A stretch of DNA of 20,799 bases from Tangfeifania sp. (GTDB lineage: Bacteria; Bacteroidota; Bacteroidia; Bacteroidales; Prolixibacteraceae): NCBI GenBank assembly GCA_018400515.1, contig JAGYMR010000021.1, positions 1-20,799 of the forward strand. Direction: 5' to 3'. Both the position numbers and the translations under genes were made by a program. The notes below the pieces were generated by a model. It ran no database searches and was not told where the DNA came from. It saw nothing but the letters and a program-made list of their open reading frames with translations. Shown piece by piece: positions 13,134 through 20,799 of this stretch; the first letter of the stretch is position 1, and each line of letters opens with the position of its first letter.

Positions 13134-15548
13134 ATGATGCAAAAACATTTTATTATTTTCCTGTTTTTGGTAATTGCCGGCTTCTCCCTTTACGGGCAAA
13201 GCAGTAATGCCACCCTCCGGGGGATTATAAAAGACCAGGACGGGCATCCGCTCGACATGGTCAACATCGGATTGAAAAATTATCCGCTCGGAACAAGCTC
13301 CAACCGGGAGGGGAATTACCTGCTGCGCATTCCTGCCGAAGAAGAGGTGATCATCGTTTTTAAATCCCTGGGCTATGCAACGGTTACCGACACGGTGAAC
13401 GCTGCCCCGGAAGAGCGGGTTTTCCGGAATATCACCCTGAATGCCACCGACCTTCAGCTGGCAGAAGTGGTGATCACCGAAAAACGCCGCAACGGAGCCA
13501 ATGTAACCCACATCGATCCGAAATTCACCGAGATCATGCCGGAAGCCGCCACCGGTGGTGTAGAGGCCCTCATTAAAACCCTGCCCGGCGTTTCCACAAA
13601 CAATGAACTCAGCGCTCAATATACGGTGCGGGGAGGGAACTTCGACGAAAACATGGTGTATGTGAACGATATTGAGATCTACCGCCCATTCCTCATCCGG
13701 GCAGGCCAACAGGAGGGACTCAGTTTTATCAACAGCGACCTGGTTTCCACCATTGATTTCTCAGCGGGCGGATTTGATGCCAAATACGGCGACAAAATGT
13801 CGTCCGTTCTGGACATAAAATACAGAAAACCCAGTGAATTCAGGGGATCGGCCTCGATGAGCCTGCTCGGTGCAACAGCCCACTTTGAGGATGTGACCCT
13901 GAACGGCAGGCTTTCTCACATTTCCGGGATCCGTTATAAAACCAACAGTTATATGCTGGGAGGGCTCGACGAAAAGGGGGAATACACCCCCCGGTTCATC
14001 GATTTTCAAACATTTATCACCTACCGGCTTTCCAGCAAGTTCAACCTCTCCTTTCTGGGAAACATGGCTCAAAATCAATACCAGTTCATCCCGCAAACCC
14101 GCCGGACGACCTTCGGAACATGGAACAACCCGCTAAGCACCACCATTTTCTTCGAAGGCCAGGAGGTAGATGAATTCAAAACCAGTGTCGGGGCACTCTC
14201 AGGCGATTACCATCCCAACCTGAACCTGAACCTGAAATTCATTGCATCCGCCTTTATGACTTCGGAAAAAGAGACCTACGATATCCTCGGCCAATACTAC
14301 CTGAACCAGCTGGAACGCAACATGGCTTCCAGCGAATTCGGCGACAGCATTCTGAACCTCGGCGTGGGCTCTTTCCTCAACCATGCCCGGAATTACCTCG
14401 ATGCCACTGTGGTGAGCTTTGCCCACAAAGGTGCCTACAACTCCGAACACCATCTGGTGAACTGGGGAATTAAATTCCAGCATGAAAAATTGGAAGATAA
14501 AATGAATGAATGGGTCTACCGCGACTCCACCGGGTATTCCATCCCCTATTCCGACACCGAAGTTTTGCTCTATTATACCCTGAACAGCCGCAACAAAATC
14601 CAGTCCAACCGCCTTACAGGATATATCCAGGACACCTGGGACCTGCCGGTACGCTCCGGCGATCTGTATTTAAACGGTGGCATCCGGTTCAACTACTGGG
14701 ACTTTAACGAAGAATTGCTGCTAAGTCCGCGCGCCTCAGTAAGCTATTATCCCGATTGGGAAAATAAAATCTCCTTCAGCCTCTCGACTGGAATGTATCA
14801 CCAGTCGCCTTTTTTTAAAGAACTGAAAAAAAGCGACGGATCCGTCCGGGAAGACTCAAAAGCCCAGCGGTCCTTTCAGGTAGTGGCCGGAACCGATTAC
14901 ATCTTTACCGCCTGGGACCGCCCTTTCCGCTTTACAACTGAAGCCTACTATAAATGGATGTACCGGCTCATCCCCTACCAGGTCGACAACGTTCAGATCC
15001 GCTACCTGGCAGAAAAAGAGTCGCAGGGCTATGCGGCCGGACTGGATATGAAGATCAACGGGGAATTTGTCAGCGGCGTTCAGTCGTGGGCCAGCCTTTC
15101 CCTGATGGAGACCCGGGAGGATATTCTGGGCGACGGCCATGGGTACATTCCGCGTCCCACCGACCAGTGGGTCAATTTCAGCCTCTTTTTTCAGGACTAC
15201 CTTCCCGGCAACCCCTCCTATAAAATGCAGCTTTCGGGTTTCTACGGAGCCCGACTGCCCACAAGTCCTCCCCGCTCCGAAAGCGCGGAATCCATTTTCC
15301 GCATGCCCCCTTACCGCCGGATCGACATGGGCTTCTCAAAAGTGCTTATCAGCGCGGCCCGCCCTTCAAAAAACAGCTTCTTCAGACACATCAACGATAT
15401 GTGGGCCAGTGTCGAGGTTTTTAACCTGCTGAACATTCAAAATACTATCTCGTATTTTTGGGTCTCGAGCATGTATGGCGACCGCTTTGCTGTCCCCAAC
15501 TACCTGACCGACCGGAAAATAAATATTAAGCTTACGGTGAAATTTTAA
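13134..15548 (+). CDS. TonB-dependent outer-membrane receptor with carboxypeptidase-regulatory-like domain
   Basis: 804-residue outer-membrane transporter driven by TonB. A signal peptide (MMQKHFIIFLFLVIAGFSLYGQ, cut near residue 22) leads to a carboxypeptidase-regulatory-like domain at about 25-105 (ATLRGIIKDQDGHPLDMVNI, then LGYATVTDTV). The plug domain follows at about 130-225 (EALIKTLPGVSTNNELSAQY, then TVRGGNFDENMVYVNDIEIY). The rest is beta-barrel, with alternating aromatic strands and a C-terminal LTVKF ending in Phe, as in proteins inserted by the BAM machinery. It is shorter than typical SusC proteins (about 1000 residues), and no SusD gene adjoins it, so a glycan SusCD pair is not supported. 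The ligand is unknown. A GTG at 13128 is in frame but overlaps the promoter, so the ATG at 13134 (or the next, 13137) is preferred. The stop overlaps the next start by one base (TAATG). Confidence 0.88.
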   Translation: MMQKHFIIFLFLVIAGFSLYGQSSNATLRGIIKDQDGHPLDMVNIGLKNYPLGTSSNREGNYLLRIPAEEEVIIVFKSLGYATVTDTVNAAPEERVFRNITLNATDLQLAEVVITEKRRNGANVTHIDPKFTEIMPEAATGGVEALIKTLPGVSTNNELSAQYTVRGGNFDENMVYVNDIEIYRPFLIRAGQQEGLSFINSDLVSTIDFSAGGFDAKYGDKMSSVLDIKYRKPSEFRGSASMSLLGATAHFEDVTLNGRLSHISGIRYKTNSYMLGGLDEKGEYTPRFIDFQTFITYRLSSKFNLSFLGNMAQNQYQFIPQTRRTTFGTWNNPLSTTIFFEGQEVDEFKTSVGALSGDYHPNLNLNLKFIASAFMTSEKETYDILGQYYLNQLERNMASSEFGDSILNLGVGSFLNHARNYLDATVVSFAHKGAYNSEHHLVNWGIKFQHEKLEDKMNEWVYRDSTGYSIPYSDTEVLLYYTLNSRNKIQSNRLTGYIQDTWDLPVRSGDLYLNGGIRFNYWDFNEELLLSPRASVSYYPDWENKISFSLSTGMYHQSPFFKELKKSDGSVREDSKAQRSFQVVAGTDYIFTAWDRPFRFTTEAYYKWMYRLIPYQVDNVQIRYLAEKESQGYAAGLDMKINGEFVSGVQSWASLSLMETREDILGDGHGYIPRPTDQWVNFSLFFQDYLPGNPSYKMQLSGFYGARLPTSPPRSESAESIFRMPPYRRIDMGFSKVLISAARPSKNSFFRHINDMWASVEVFNLLNIQNTISYFWVSSMYGDRFAVPNYLTDRKINIKLTVKF

Positions 15549-16354
15549 TGCCTGAAAAAATGGAACTTCAGATCTTTCAAATAGATGCTTTCACAGAAAA
15601 ACTATTCAGCGGAAACCCCGCAGCGGTTGTTCCCCTCAAAAAATGGCTTCCCCCGGACGTGATGCAAAACATCGCCCTGGAGAACAACCTTTCGGAAACC
15701 GCCTTTTTTGTTCCGGAAGGAGATGGCTACCATATACGCTGGTTCACCCCGGTGACCGAAGTCCTGCTGTGCGGCCATGCCACCCTGGCTTCATCGCATG
15801 TTATTTTCAATTACCTGGATCCATCAAAAAAACAGCTCCGATTCTCCTCAAGAAGCGGAATCCTAAACGTAAAAAGAGAGAAGGACCGCATTGTGCTTGA
15901 TTTTCCCGCCTCCGGATTTGAAGCGATACCGCTGCCGGAAAATACGGACCGCGCATTCGGTACCCGCCCCCGAAAATGTTACCGGGGAAGGGAAGACCTG
16001 CTCTTTCTCTTTCCCCGGGAAGAAGATATCCGGTTGCTCCGGCCCGGAATGGAATACCTGAAAACCTTTGATGCACGTGGAATCATTGCAACAGCTGCTT
16101 CCAGACAATTTGATTTTGTCTCGCGGTTCTTTGCTCCCCTCGAAGGAATCGATGAAGACCCGGTTACCGGTTCAGCGCATACCATGCTTGTTCCCTTCTG
16201 GGCGAATCAACTAAACCAAAAGGAGCTGGTAGCCAAACAGATATCAAAACGGGGAGGAATCCTGTATTGCAGGCATGCCGGCGACCGGGTTGAAATCGGG
16301 GGGAAAGCAGCTACTTACATGACCGGAACAATCCACCTGGATACCCACTCCTGA
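15548..16354 (+). CDS. PhzF-family isomerase-like enzyme
   Basis: 268-residue cytosolic protein of the PhzF (phenazine biosynthesis-like) epimerase/isomerase family. It opens IFQIDAFTEKLFSGNPAAVV (9-28). The catalytic Glu50 lies in LSETAFF, with GHATLASSHV at 76-85 and the second-half signature DEDPVTGSAH at 202-211; both halves of the tandem fold are present at usual length. Phenazine genes are absent, and most family members have unknown substrates, so a phenazine role should not be assumed. It starts inside the receptor stop codon (TAATG), so translation is probably coupled to the receptor. The next in-frame Met, at 15560, could also serve. A gap to the histidine operon follows with its own promoter, so the unit likely ends here. 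Confidence 0.88.
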   Translation: MPEKMELQIFQIDAFTEKLFSGNPAAVVPLKKWLPPDVMQNIALENNLSETAFFVPEGDGYHIRWFTPVTEVLLCGHATLASSHVIFNYLDPSKKQLRFSSRSGILNVKREKDRIVLDFPASGFEAIPLPENTDRAFGTRPRKCYRGREDLLFLFPREEDIRLLRPGMEYLKTFDARGIIATAASRQFDFVSRFFAPLEGIDEDPVTGSAHTMLVPFWANQLNQKELVAKQISKRGGILYCRHAGDRVEIGGKAATYMTGTIHLDTHS

Positions 16355-16414
16355 ACAAGTAAACAAAATAAACGTAAATAAATTTTTAATTATGCCCCTT
16401 TCACAAGCGATGCA

Positions 16415-16445
16415 TTGCACATATTTAAATTAATCGCTAATATTG
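16415..16445 (+). promoter_or_regulatory. Candidate histidine operon promoter
   Basis: TTG at 16415-16417, a 20-base spacer and TAATATTG at 16438-16445 match the phylum's pattern with one mismatch in the -7 box. The start of transcription would fall near 16450, just before the leader peptide. A 6-bp inverted repeat, AGCGAT (16406-16411) and ATCGCT (16433-16438), flanks the promoter and might be a binding site. Confidence 0.5.
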
Positions 16446-16462
16446 CAAAAAATTACAGCAAC

Positions 16463-16519
16463 ATGATTTACGGACACGGACATCACGGACATCACCTGAA
16501 ACACCAGAACTGTTGGTAA
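16463..16519 (+). CDS. hisL: His-rich leader peptide of the histidine operon
   Basis: An 18-residue open frame reads MIYGHGHHGHHLKHQNCW and stops at TAA. Six of the residues are His (positions 5, 7, 8, 10, 11, 14), far above chance, and the frame ends 92 bases before hisG with an attenuator-like structure between. By analogy with enteric hisL, ribosomes that stall on these codons when charged tRNA(His) is short would let the antiterminator form. The sequence is unlike the enteric leader (no run of seven consecutive His), so the match is of design rather than of sequence. It lacks a Shine-Dalgarno sequence. Too short to be recovered by ordinary gene calling. Confidence 0.85.
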   Translation: MIYGHGHHGHHLKHQNCW

Positions 16520-16593
16520 GCTGATGTTGTTTTGTTTTGTCTTAAAATATTTAAAATCAGAAGGCTTGCCGGCATAGGCAGGCCTTTTTTATT
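16502..16593 (+). promoter_or_regulatory. Histidine operon transcription attenuator
   Basis: Three competing pairings fit ribosome-mediated attenuation. The leader's end can fold on itself: ACCAG (16502-16506 region) with TTGGT (16513-16517). When that is prevented by a ribosome stalled on the His codons, 16512-16522 (GTTGGTAAGCT) can pair with 16563-16573 (GGCTTGCCGGC) over 11 positions, four of them G-U, to form an antiterminator. If the ribosome reaches the stop codon it covers that segment and the terminator at 16561-16593 forms instead. Pairings were done by eye, without energies. Confidence 0.7.
16561..16593 (+). terminator. Intrinsic terminator of the his attenuator
   Basis: AAGGCTTGCC (16561-16570) pairs with GGCAGGCCTT (16577-16586) over ten positions with one T-G wobble, around the loop GGCATA, and is followed by a run of T's. 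It lies between the leader peptide and hisG. Confidence 0.85.
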
Positions 16594-16611
16594 CGACTTA
16601 AACGACCAAAA

Positions 16612-17469
16612 ATGGAAAGACTTAAAATTGCCATTCAAACCAAAGGCAGGTTAAATGAAGTTTCAATGGAATTGATCCGGGAATCCGGCATTGATCTGTT
16701 TACGGGAAAAAGAAAGCTGGTTTCGTCCGCCAAAAACTTCCCGATGGAAGCCTTGTTCCTGCGGGATGACGATATTCCGCAAACCGTGGCCGACGGAGTG
16801 GCCGATGTGGGCATTGTGGGCGAAAATGAGTGGGCAGAAAAACAGGAGAATGCGGGGATTGCCAAGCGGCTTGGATTCAGCAAATGCCGCCTGTCACTGG
16901 CCATTCCAAAATCAGAGGACTATACGGGCCCGTCGTTTTTCAACGGAAAAAAAATTGCCACCTCGTACCCGAAGATCCTTCAAAAATTCCTGGATGAACA
17001 CAAGGTTGACGCGGAGATCCATGTTATCAGCGGATCGGTGGAAATTGCCCCGGGCATCGGGCTGGCTGATGCCATTTTTGACATCGTCAGTTCGGGTTCC
17101 ACCCTTGTCAGCAACCGGCTGAAAGAGGCAGAAATCGTGATGCATTCCGAAGCGGTACTCATTGCCCGCCCCGACCTCTCTCCGGCGAAGCAGGAAATCC
17201 TGGATGAACTCATCTTCCGGATGGAGTCGGTACAACGTGCGGAGGGCAAAAAATACATCCTGCTTAATACCCCCAATGAAAAAATTGAGGAAGTAGCCGG
17301 TCTGCTGCCCGGAATGAAAAGTCCGACAGTCGTTCCTCTGGCCCAGGAAGGGTGGAGCTCGATGCACTCGGTCATTGCGGAGGATGATTTCTGGGAAATT
17401 ATTGGTAAATTGAAAAAATCCGGGGCGGAAGGAATCCTTGTGGTCCCCATCGAAAAAATGATCTTTTAG
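16612..17469 (+). CDS. hisG: ATP phosphoribosyltransferase, long form
   Basis: First enzyme of histidine synthesis: joins ATP and PRPP to give phosphoribosyl-ATP. 285 residues, the long form, with two catalytic domains (about 1-210) and a C-terminal ACT-like regulatory domain (about 212-285, ending GILVVPIEKMIF) expected to bind histidine for feedback inhibition, so no HisZ partner is needed. The PRPP-binding signature runs EIAPGIGLADAIFDIVSSGS at 144-163 followed by T164 and L165. The N-terminus KIAIQTKGRLNEVSMELI is typical. Cytosolic. The gene is the first structural gene behind the attenuator. No Shine-Dalgarno sequence is seen. The signature is complete, so it should be functional. Confidence 0.96.
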   Translation: MERLKIAIQTKGRLNEVSMELIRESGIDLFTGKRKLVSSAKNFPMEALFLRDDDIPQTVADGVADVGIVGENEWAEKQENAGIAKRLGFSKCRLSLAIPKSEDYTGPSFFNGKKIATSYPKILQKFLDEHKVDAEIHVISGSVEIAPGIGLADAIFDIVSSGSTLVSNRLKEAEIVMHSEAVLIARPDLSPAKQEILDELIFRMESVQRAEGKKYILLNTPNEKIEEVAGLLPGMKSPTVVPLAQEGWSSMHSVIAEDDFWEIIGKLKKSGAEGILVVPIEKMIF

Positions 17470-17604
17470 CCGGTGCGCAACGAACTCCCGCCGGGACAGC
17501 GGGACAGGATATTGAAAATTTTCGGAAATTGGCCCGGAGCAATAAGTAAAATCATTGAAAGAAGAACGCTGCCGGTAACGGCAACTGCAGTAACAGCAAC
17601 AATT
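17470..17604 (+). other. 135-bp hisG-hisD spacer with hairpin and open frame
   Basis: Unlike the other his junctions, hisG and hisD are 135 bases apart. The spacer has a 6-bp stem, TCCCGC (17486-17491) with GCGGGA (17499-17504), and is open in the hisD frame from a GTG at 17473. That frame would add 44 residues to HisD with no family match, ending in a Thr/Ala/Val-rich run encoded by a near-repeat (GTAACGGCAACT then GTAACAGCAACA). Confidence 0.5.
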
Positions 17605-18900
17605 ATGAAGATCACCATCAATCCTGAGAGAAGCAGGTGGCCCTCCCTTCTGGAGCGTCCGCTATTTGATGTATCGGGATTACACCAAAAGGTGCAGGAA
17701 ATTTTAACTACCGTAAAAAAATCAGGAGACCGTGCTTTGCGGGAATACACCCTGAAGTTTGACGGGATCGCCCCGGAAGAGATTCGTGTTTCACCCGAAG
17801 AGATCGCCCTTGCGGAGGAAAAGCTGGATGCTTCTCTGAAAAGTGCGATGCACCTGGCGGCATTGAACATCGAAACGTTCCATGCCCAGCAAAAACCGGA
17901 ACTCATGGAAATAACCACTGCTCCGGGGGTTACCTGCTGGCAGAAAGCCCTGCCCATTGAGAAGGTGGGTTTGTATATCCCAGGGGGCTCAGCTCCGCTC
18001 TTTTCGTCGGTGCTGATGCTTGGCATTCCTGCCCGGATAGCAGGATGTAACGAGATTGTATTATGCACCCCGCCCCAAAAGGATGCCACCATTCACCCCG
18101 CCATCCTTTACGCAGCAAAACTGGCCGGCACGGAAACAATTTTCCGGGCGGGCGGGGCACAAGCCATCGGAGCCATGGCTTACGGTACCGAAACGATCCC
18201 CCGGGTGGATAAAATTTTCGGTCCGGGCAACCAATACGTGAATGCCGCCAAACAACTGGTCAGCATGAACGATGTGGCCATTGACCTTCCCGCGGGCCCC
18301 TCGGAGGTTATGATCGTTGCCGACGAATCGTCCAACCCTGCCTTTATAGCAGCTGACCTGCTATCGCAGGCAGAACACGGTCCCGACAGCCAGGTGGTGC
18401 TTATCGGAAATACCGAAGCACTGGTCCGGGAAGTGAAAAAACAGATCGGCTTCCAGCTTGAGGAGCTTCCCCGGCGCGAGCTGGCTGAAAAATCACTTGA
18501 ACACAGCCGGATGATCGTGATGGAAGATGAACAGAAAACCATTGACATGGTGAATGCCTACGCTCCGGAGCACCTGATCCTGTCAACCGAAAATTGCCAC
18601 CAGCTGGCCGAAAAAGTGATCAGCGCCGGATCGGTATTCCTGGGGAACTATGCCCCCGAAAGTGCCGGCGACTATGCATCAGGAACGAATCACACCCTTC
18701 CGACCAATGGCTGGGCCCGGGCATACAGCGGTGTCACCACCGGCAGCTTTATGAAAAAGATCACCTTCCAGGAACTGACCAGAGAGGGAATGCAATCGAT
18801 CGGCCCTGCCATTGAAACAATGGCTGAAGCCGAGCAGTTGCAGGCCCATAAAAATGCGGTAACGATCCGGTTAAAAGAAATTAATTCCAAGATCAAATGA
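17605..18900 (+). CDS. hisD: Histidinol dehydrogenase
   Basis: Oxidises histidinol to histidine in two NAD-linked steps, the last of the pathway. 431 residues from the ATG at 17605, the usual size. GLYIPGGSAPLFSSVLMLGI (122-141) and FGPGNQYVNAAKQLV (205-219) are family hallmarks. By comparison with the E. coli enzyme, zinc ligands are Gln255 and His258 (QAEH), Asp356 (SAGDYASGTNHTLPT) and His415 (QAHKNAV), and the catalytic pair is Glu322-His323 (APEHL). All are present. An upstream in-frame GTG at 17473 is rejected because the added stretch has no family match. The stop overlaps the hisC start (ATGA). Cytosolic and expected to be a homodimer. Confidence 0.96.
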   Translation: MKITINPERSRWPSLLERPLFDVSGLHQKVQEILTTVKKSGDRALREYTLKFDGIAPEEIRVSPEEIALAEEKLDASLKSAMHLAALNIETFHAQQKPELMEITTAPGVTCWQKALPIEKVGLYIPGGSAPLFSSVLMLGIPARIAGCNEIVLCTPPQKDATIHPAILYAAKLAGTETIFRAGGAQAIGAMAYGTETIPRVDKIFGPGNQYVNAAKQLVSMNDVAIDLPAGPSEVMIVADESSNPAFIAADLLSQAEHGPDSQVVLIGNTEALVREVKKQIGFQLEELPRRELAEKSLEHSRMIVMEDEQKTIDMVNAYAPEHLILSTENCHQLAEKVISAGSVFLGNYAPESAGDYASGTNHTLPTNGWARAYSGVTTGSFMKKITFQELTREGMQSIGPAIETMAEAEQLQAHKNAVTIRLKEINSKIK

Positions 18901-19928
18901 ACCTCGAAAAACTCCTCCGGAAAAACATCAGCAACCTCCAACCCTATTCATCTGCGCGGGACGAATACCAAGGTGCGGCCATGGTTTTTCTCGATGCCAA
19001 CGAAAATCCATTTAACCAGCCCTACAACCGCTACCCCGATCCCCTGCAAAAACAGCTGAAAGAAAAAGTGGCCCTGCTCAAAGGCTCCCACCCCCATAAC
19101 ATTTTCCTGGGAAATGGCAGCGATGAACCCATCGATCTGCTGATGCGTGCCTTTTGCGACCCCGGAAAAGACAATATCCTGACGATGAATCCGACCTATG
19201 GAATGTACGAAGTGGCTGCCAATATCAATAATGTGGAGGTAAGAAAGGTCCCGCTTACTGAAAATTTTGAGCTGGACCCCGGCAAACTCCTCGAAGAAAC
19301 CGATGTCCACAGCAAACTTGCCTACCTCTGTTCTCCCAATAATCCTACCGGGAACTGCCTGAAAAAAGAGGCGGTGCTGGAGGTCACCCGGAATTTCACC
19401 GGCATTGTTGTGCTCGATGAGGCTTACATTGACTTTGCCCCGGGAAAATCACTGTTGCCCCATTTGAATGAATTCCCCAACCTGGTCGTTCTCCAAACGT
19501 TCTCCAAAGCATGGGGCATGGCCGGGATTCGCCTGGGAATGGCCTTTGCCGCACCGGCGATCATCGCGGTTCTCAACAAAATCAAATACCCCTATAACCT
19601 GAATGTTCTGACACAGGAAAAAGCCATGGAGTGGATCGGAAACCGGGAACAGGTTAACAAATGGATCAAACTGATCAGGGCCGAACGGGCAAAAATGGCT
19701 GAACTGCTGAAAGATTTTCCTTTTGTGGTCCGGATATACCCGTCCGATGCCAACTTTATCCTGATAAAAATGCACGATGCCAAAGGAATCTATGAATTCC
19801 TCCGGGAACAGGGGGTGATTGTCCGGGACCGCTCCAGGATCCATCGCTGCGAAGACAGCCTCCGGATTACCATCGGCACCTCCGAAGAAAACGAAATTTT
19901 ACTCAAAGCCTTGAAAAAACTGGTATGA
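18897..19928 (+). CDS. hisC: Histidinol-phosphate aminotransferase
   Basis: PLP enzyme that transfers an amino group from glutamate to imidazole-acetol phosphate. 343 residues, fold type I. The PLP lysine is Lys204 in [14 protein letters not shown], the pyridine-binding Asp is Asp174 in [10 protein letters not shown], and SPNNPTG (146-152) supplies the conserved Asn. The phosphate-binding Arg of the SKAWG loop region is Arg212, and the C-terminal SLRITIG carries the substrate carboxylate Arg. [16 protein letters not shown] near the start is typical of HisC. It begins inside the hisD stop (ATGA) and ends in the same way at hisB, so the three are probably translated in series. Cytosolic. Confidence 0.95.
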   Translation: MNLEKLLRKNISNLQPYSSARDEYQGAAMVFLDANENPFNQPYNRYPDPLQKQLKEKVALLKGSHPHNIFLGNGSDEPIDLLMRAFCDPGKDNILTMNPTYGMYEVAANINNVEVRKVPLTENFELDPGKLLEETDVHSKLAYLCSPNNPTGNCLKKEAVLEVTRNFTGIVVLDEAYIDFAPGKSLLPHLNEFPNLVVLQTFSKAWGMAGIRLGMAFAAPAIIAVLNKIKYPYNLNVLTQEKAMEWIGNREQVNKWIKLIRAERAKMAELLKDFPFVVRIYPSDANFILIKMHDAKGIYEFLREQGVIVRDRSRIHRCEDSLRITIGTSEENEILLKALKKLV

Positions 19929-20799
19929 AACAAGCACTCTTTATCGATCGCGATGGCACCCTCATCTTTGAACCGGAAGACGAACAAATCGATTCGCTGG
20001 AAAAGCTGGAATACATACCCCGCGTGTTCCGGAATCTTTATAACATCGCCCAAAAGCTGGATTATGAACTGGTGATGATCACCAACCAGGATGGCCTTGG
20101 AACGGATTCCTTCCCGGAGCATACCTTCTGGCCGGCGCACAAAAAAATGCTGCGTGCTTTTGAAAACGAAGGGATTGTTTTTGATGCGGTGCTCATCGAT
20201 AAAAGCTTTCCGGAAGACAATGCGCCGACCCGGAAACCGCGGACCGGCCTGCTGGAAAAATACATGAGTGGAGAATACGACCTGCCCGGCAGTTTTGTTA
20301 TCGGCGACCGGCTGACCGATATCGAGCTGGCCCGGAACCTGGGGGCGAAGGGGGTTCTGCTCAATGACGGGAGCCTGTCGGGAGCACTGAAAGAACAGGA
20401 ACTGTCCAAAAATTGCGCAGCAATATGCAGCAATTGGGACGAAATATATGCCGTGGTGGCAGCACCTCAGCGAACTGCAAAGGTCAAACGCACCACCCGG
20501 GAAACACATATCGTTGTAAAACTGAACCTCGATGGTACCGGAAAATCGAAGATCGCTACCGGACTGAAATTTTTTGATCACATGCTTGAACAGATCAGCC
20601 GCCATGCAGGAGTTGACCTTACCATTCAGGTAAAAGGAGATCTGGAAGTGGATGAACATCATACCATCGAAGATACTGCCCTGGCCCTGGGAGAAGTTTT
20701 CAGCCAGGCAGTGGGAAATAAAAAAGGCATGGAAAGGTACGGATTCTGCCTGCCCATGGATGACTGCCTGGCACAGGCAGCCATCGACTTCGGCGGCCG
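19925..20799 (+). CDS. hisB: Bifunctional histidinol-phosphatase / imidazoleglycerol-phosphate dehydratase (partial)
   Basis: The reading frame begins at the ATG inside the hisC stop (ATGA) and is open to the window edge, giving 291 residues; the 3' end is missing. The N-terminal HAD phosphatase has D8-R-D10-G-T, the MITNQDG motif at 51-57 and [12 protein letters not shown] at 125-136. The second domain, from about 184, is the dehydratase, with [14 protein letters not shown] at 216-229 and the metal-binding DEHHTIED at 243-250. It performs the dehydration and phosphatase steps on either side of HisC. The HAD domain lacks the cysteine-rich zinc loop of E. coli HisB: the matching stretch reads [17 protein letters not shown] (92-108) with no Cys. 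Order hisG-D-C-B agrees with a Bacteroidetes-type operon; hisH, A, F and I/E would lie beyond the window. Confidence 0.95.
   Translation, partial: MKQALFIDRDGTLIFEPEDEQIDSLEKLEYIPRVFRNLYNIAQKLDYELVMITNQDGLGTDSFPEHTFWPAHKKMLRAFENEGIVFDAVLIDKSFPEDNAPTRKPRTGLLEKYMSGEYDLPGSFVIGDRLTDIELARNLGAKGVLLNDGSLSGALKEQELSKNCAAICSNWDEIYAVVAAPQRTAKVKRTTRETHIVVKLNLDGTGKSKIATGLKFFDHMLEQISRHAGVDLTIQVKGDLEVDEHHTIEDTALALGEVFSQAVGNKKGMERYGFCLPMDDCLAQAAIDFGG

Noticed and set aside
13035..13709. Minus-strand 224-codon open frame
   Set aside because: Antisense to the signal peptide, regulatory-like domain and plug of the TonB-dependent receptor; a shadow frame.
13134..15548. Receptor as SusC of a glycan-uptake locus
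   Set aside because: It is too short for typical SusC and no SusD gene adjoins it; the downstream gene is PhzF-like.
15548..16354. Phenazine biosynthesis
   Set aside because: Only a PhzF-family protein is present and no other phenazine genes; the family is broad.
17473..17604. Earlier GTG start for hisD
   Set aside because: It would add 44 residues with no HisD counterpart; the ATG at 17605 gives the usual length.
17466..18092. Minus-strand 208-codon open frame across the hisG-hisD junction
   Set aside because: Antisense to well-conserved HisD residues; Ser-rich composition typical of shadow frames.
19790..20662. Minus-strand 290-codon open frame at the right end
   Set aside because: Antisense to the end of hisC and to hisB, which has its catalytic motifs on the plus strand.
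1..20799. CRISPR arrays, insertion sequences, tRNA or rRNA genes, prophage
   Set aside because: No regularly spaced repeats, transposase motifs, cloverleaf-like segments or phage genes were seen on reading through the window.

Overview
The window looks like chromosomal DNA from a Bacteroidota (Bacteroidetes) bacterium, probably an anaerobic polysaccharide-using member. Four signs point there. Several genes are preceded by the phylum's promoter pattern (TTG or TTTG, about 18-22 bases, then TAnnTTTG). Almost all starts lack a Shine-Dalgarno sequence. There is a TonB-dependent receptor with an N-terminal carboxypeptidase-regulatory-like domain. The histidine genes run hisG-hisD-hisC-hisB with a bifunctional HisB. 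No rRNA, tRNA, CRISPR array or insertion sequence was recognised.

Left part (1-5725). A gene-poor stretch with faint diverged repeats is followed by a lipoprotein alpha/beta hydrolase (+). A large SNF2-family helicase lies on the opposite strand and converges on it. The helicase is divergent from a small cytosolic CBM9-like protein, and a well-formed promoter for the helicase sits in the shared gap.

Metal/Fe-S-flavoured cluster (5819-7883). A DUF134 regulator with an HTH and a zinc ribbon, a Gly/Arg-rich DUF5320-type protein, a cysteine-rich 68-residue protein, and a TYW1-like (COG0731-type) radical SAM protein with a C-terminal winged-helix region form one transcription unit. A good promoter precedes it, overlapped by a perfect 8-bp inverted repeat. 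This is the best candidate in the window for a poorly described system.

Middle part (8038-13061). A ROK-family repressor (-) is divergent from a Cys-type sulfatase lipoprotein (+), with a 546-bp AT-rich gap holding a promoter, a terminator and a 12-bp palindrome. A soluble PAS histidine kinase follows, preceded by two mutually exclusive hairpins.

Right part (13100-20799). A TonB-dependent receptor, apparently transcribed with almost no leader, overlaps by one base a PhzF-family enzyme. Then comes the histidine operon. It starts with a His-rich leader peptide (6 His in 18 residues), a computable antiterminator and an intrinsic terminator, then hisG, hisD, hisC and hisB. hisC and hisB start on ATGA overlaps, and hisB runs off the end of the window. 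The arrangement predicts classical ribosome-mediated attenuation of histidine synthesis.
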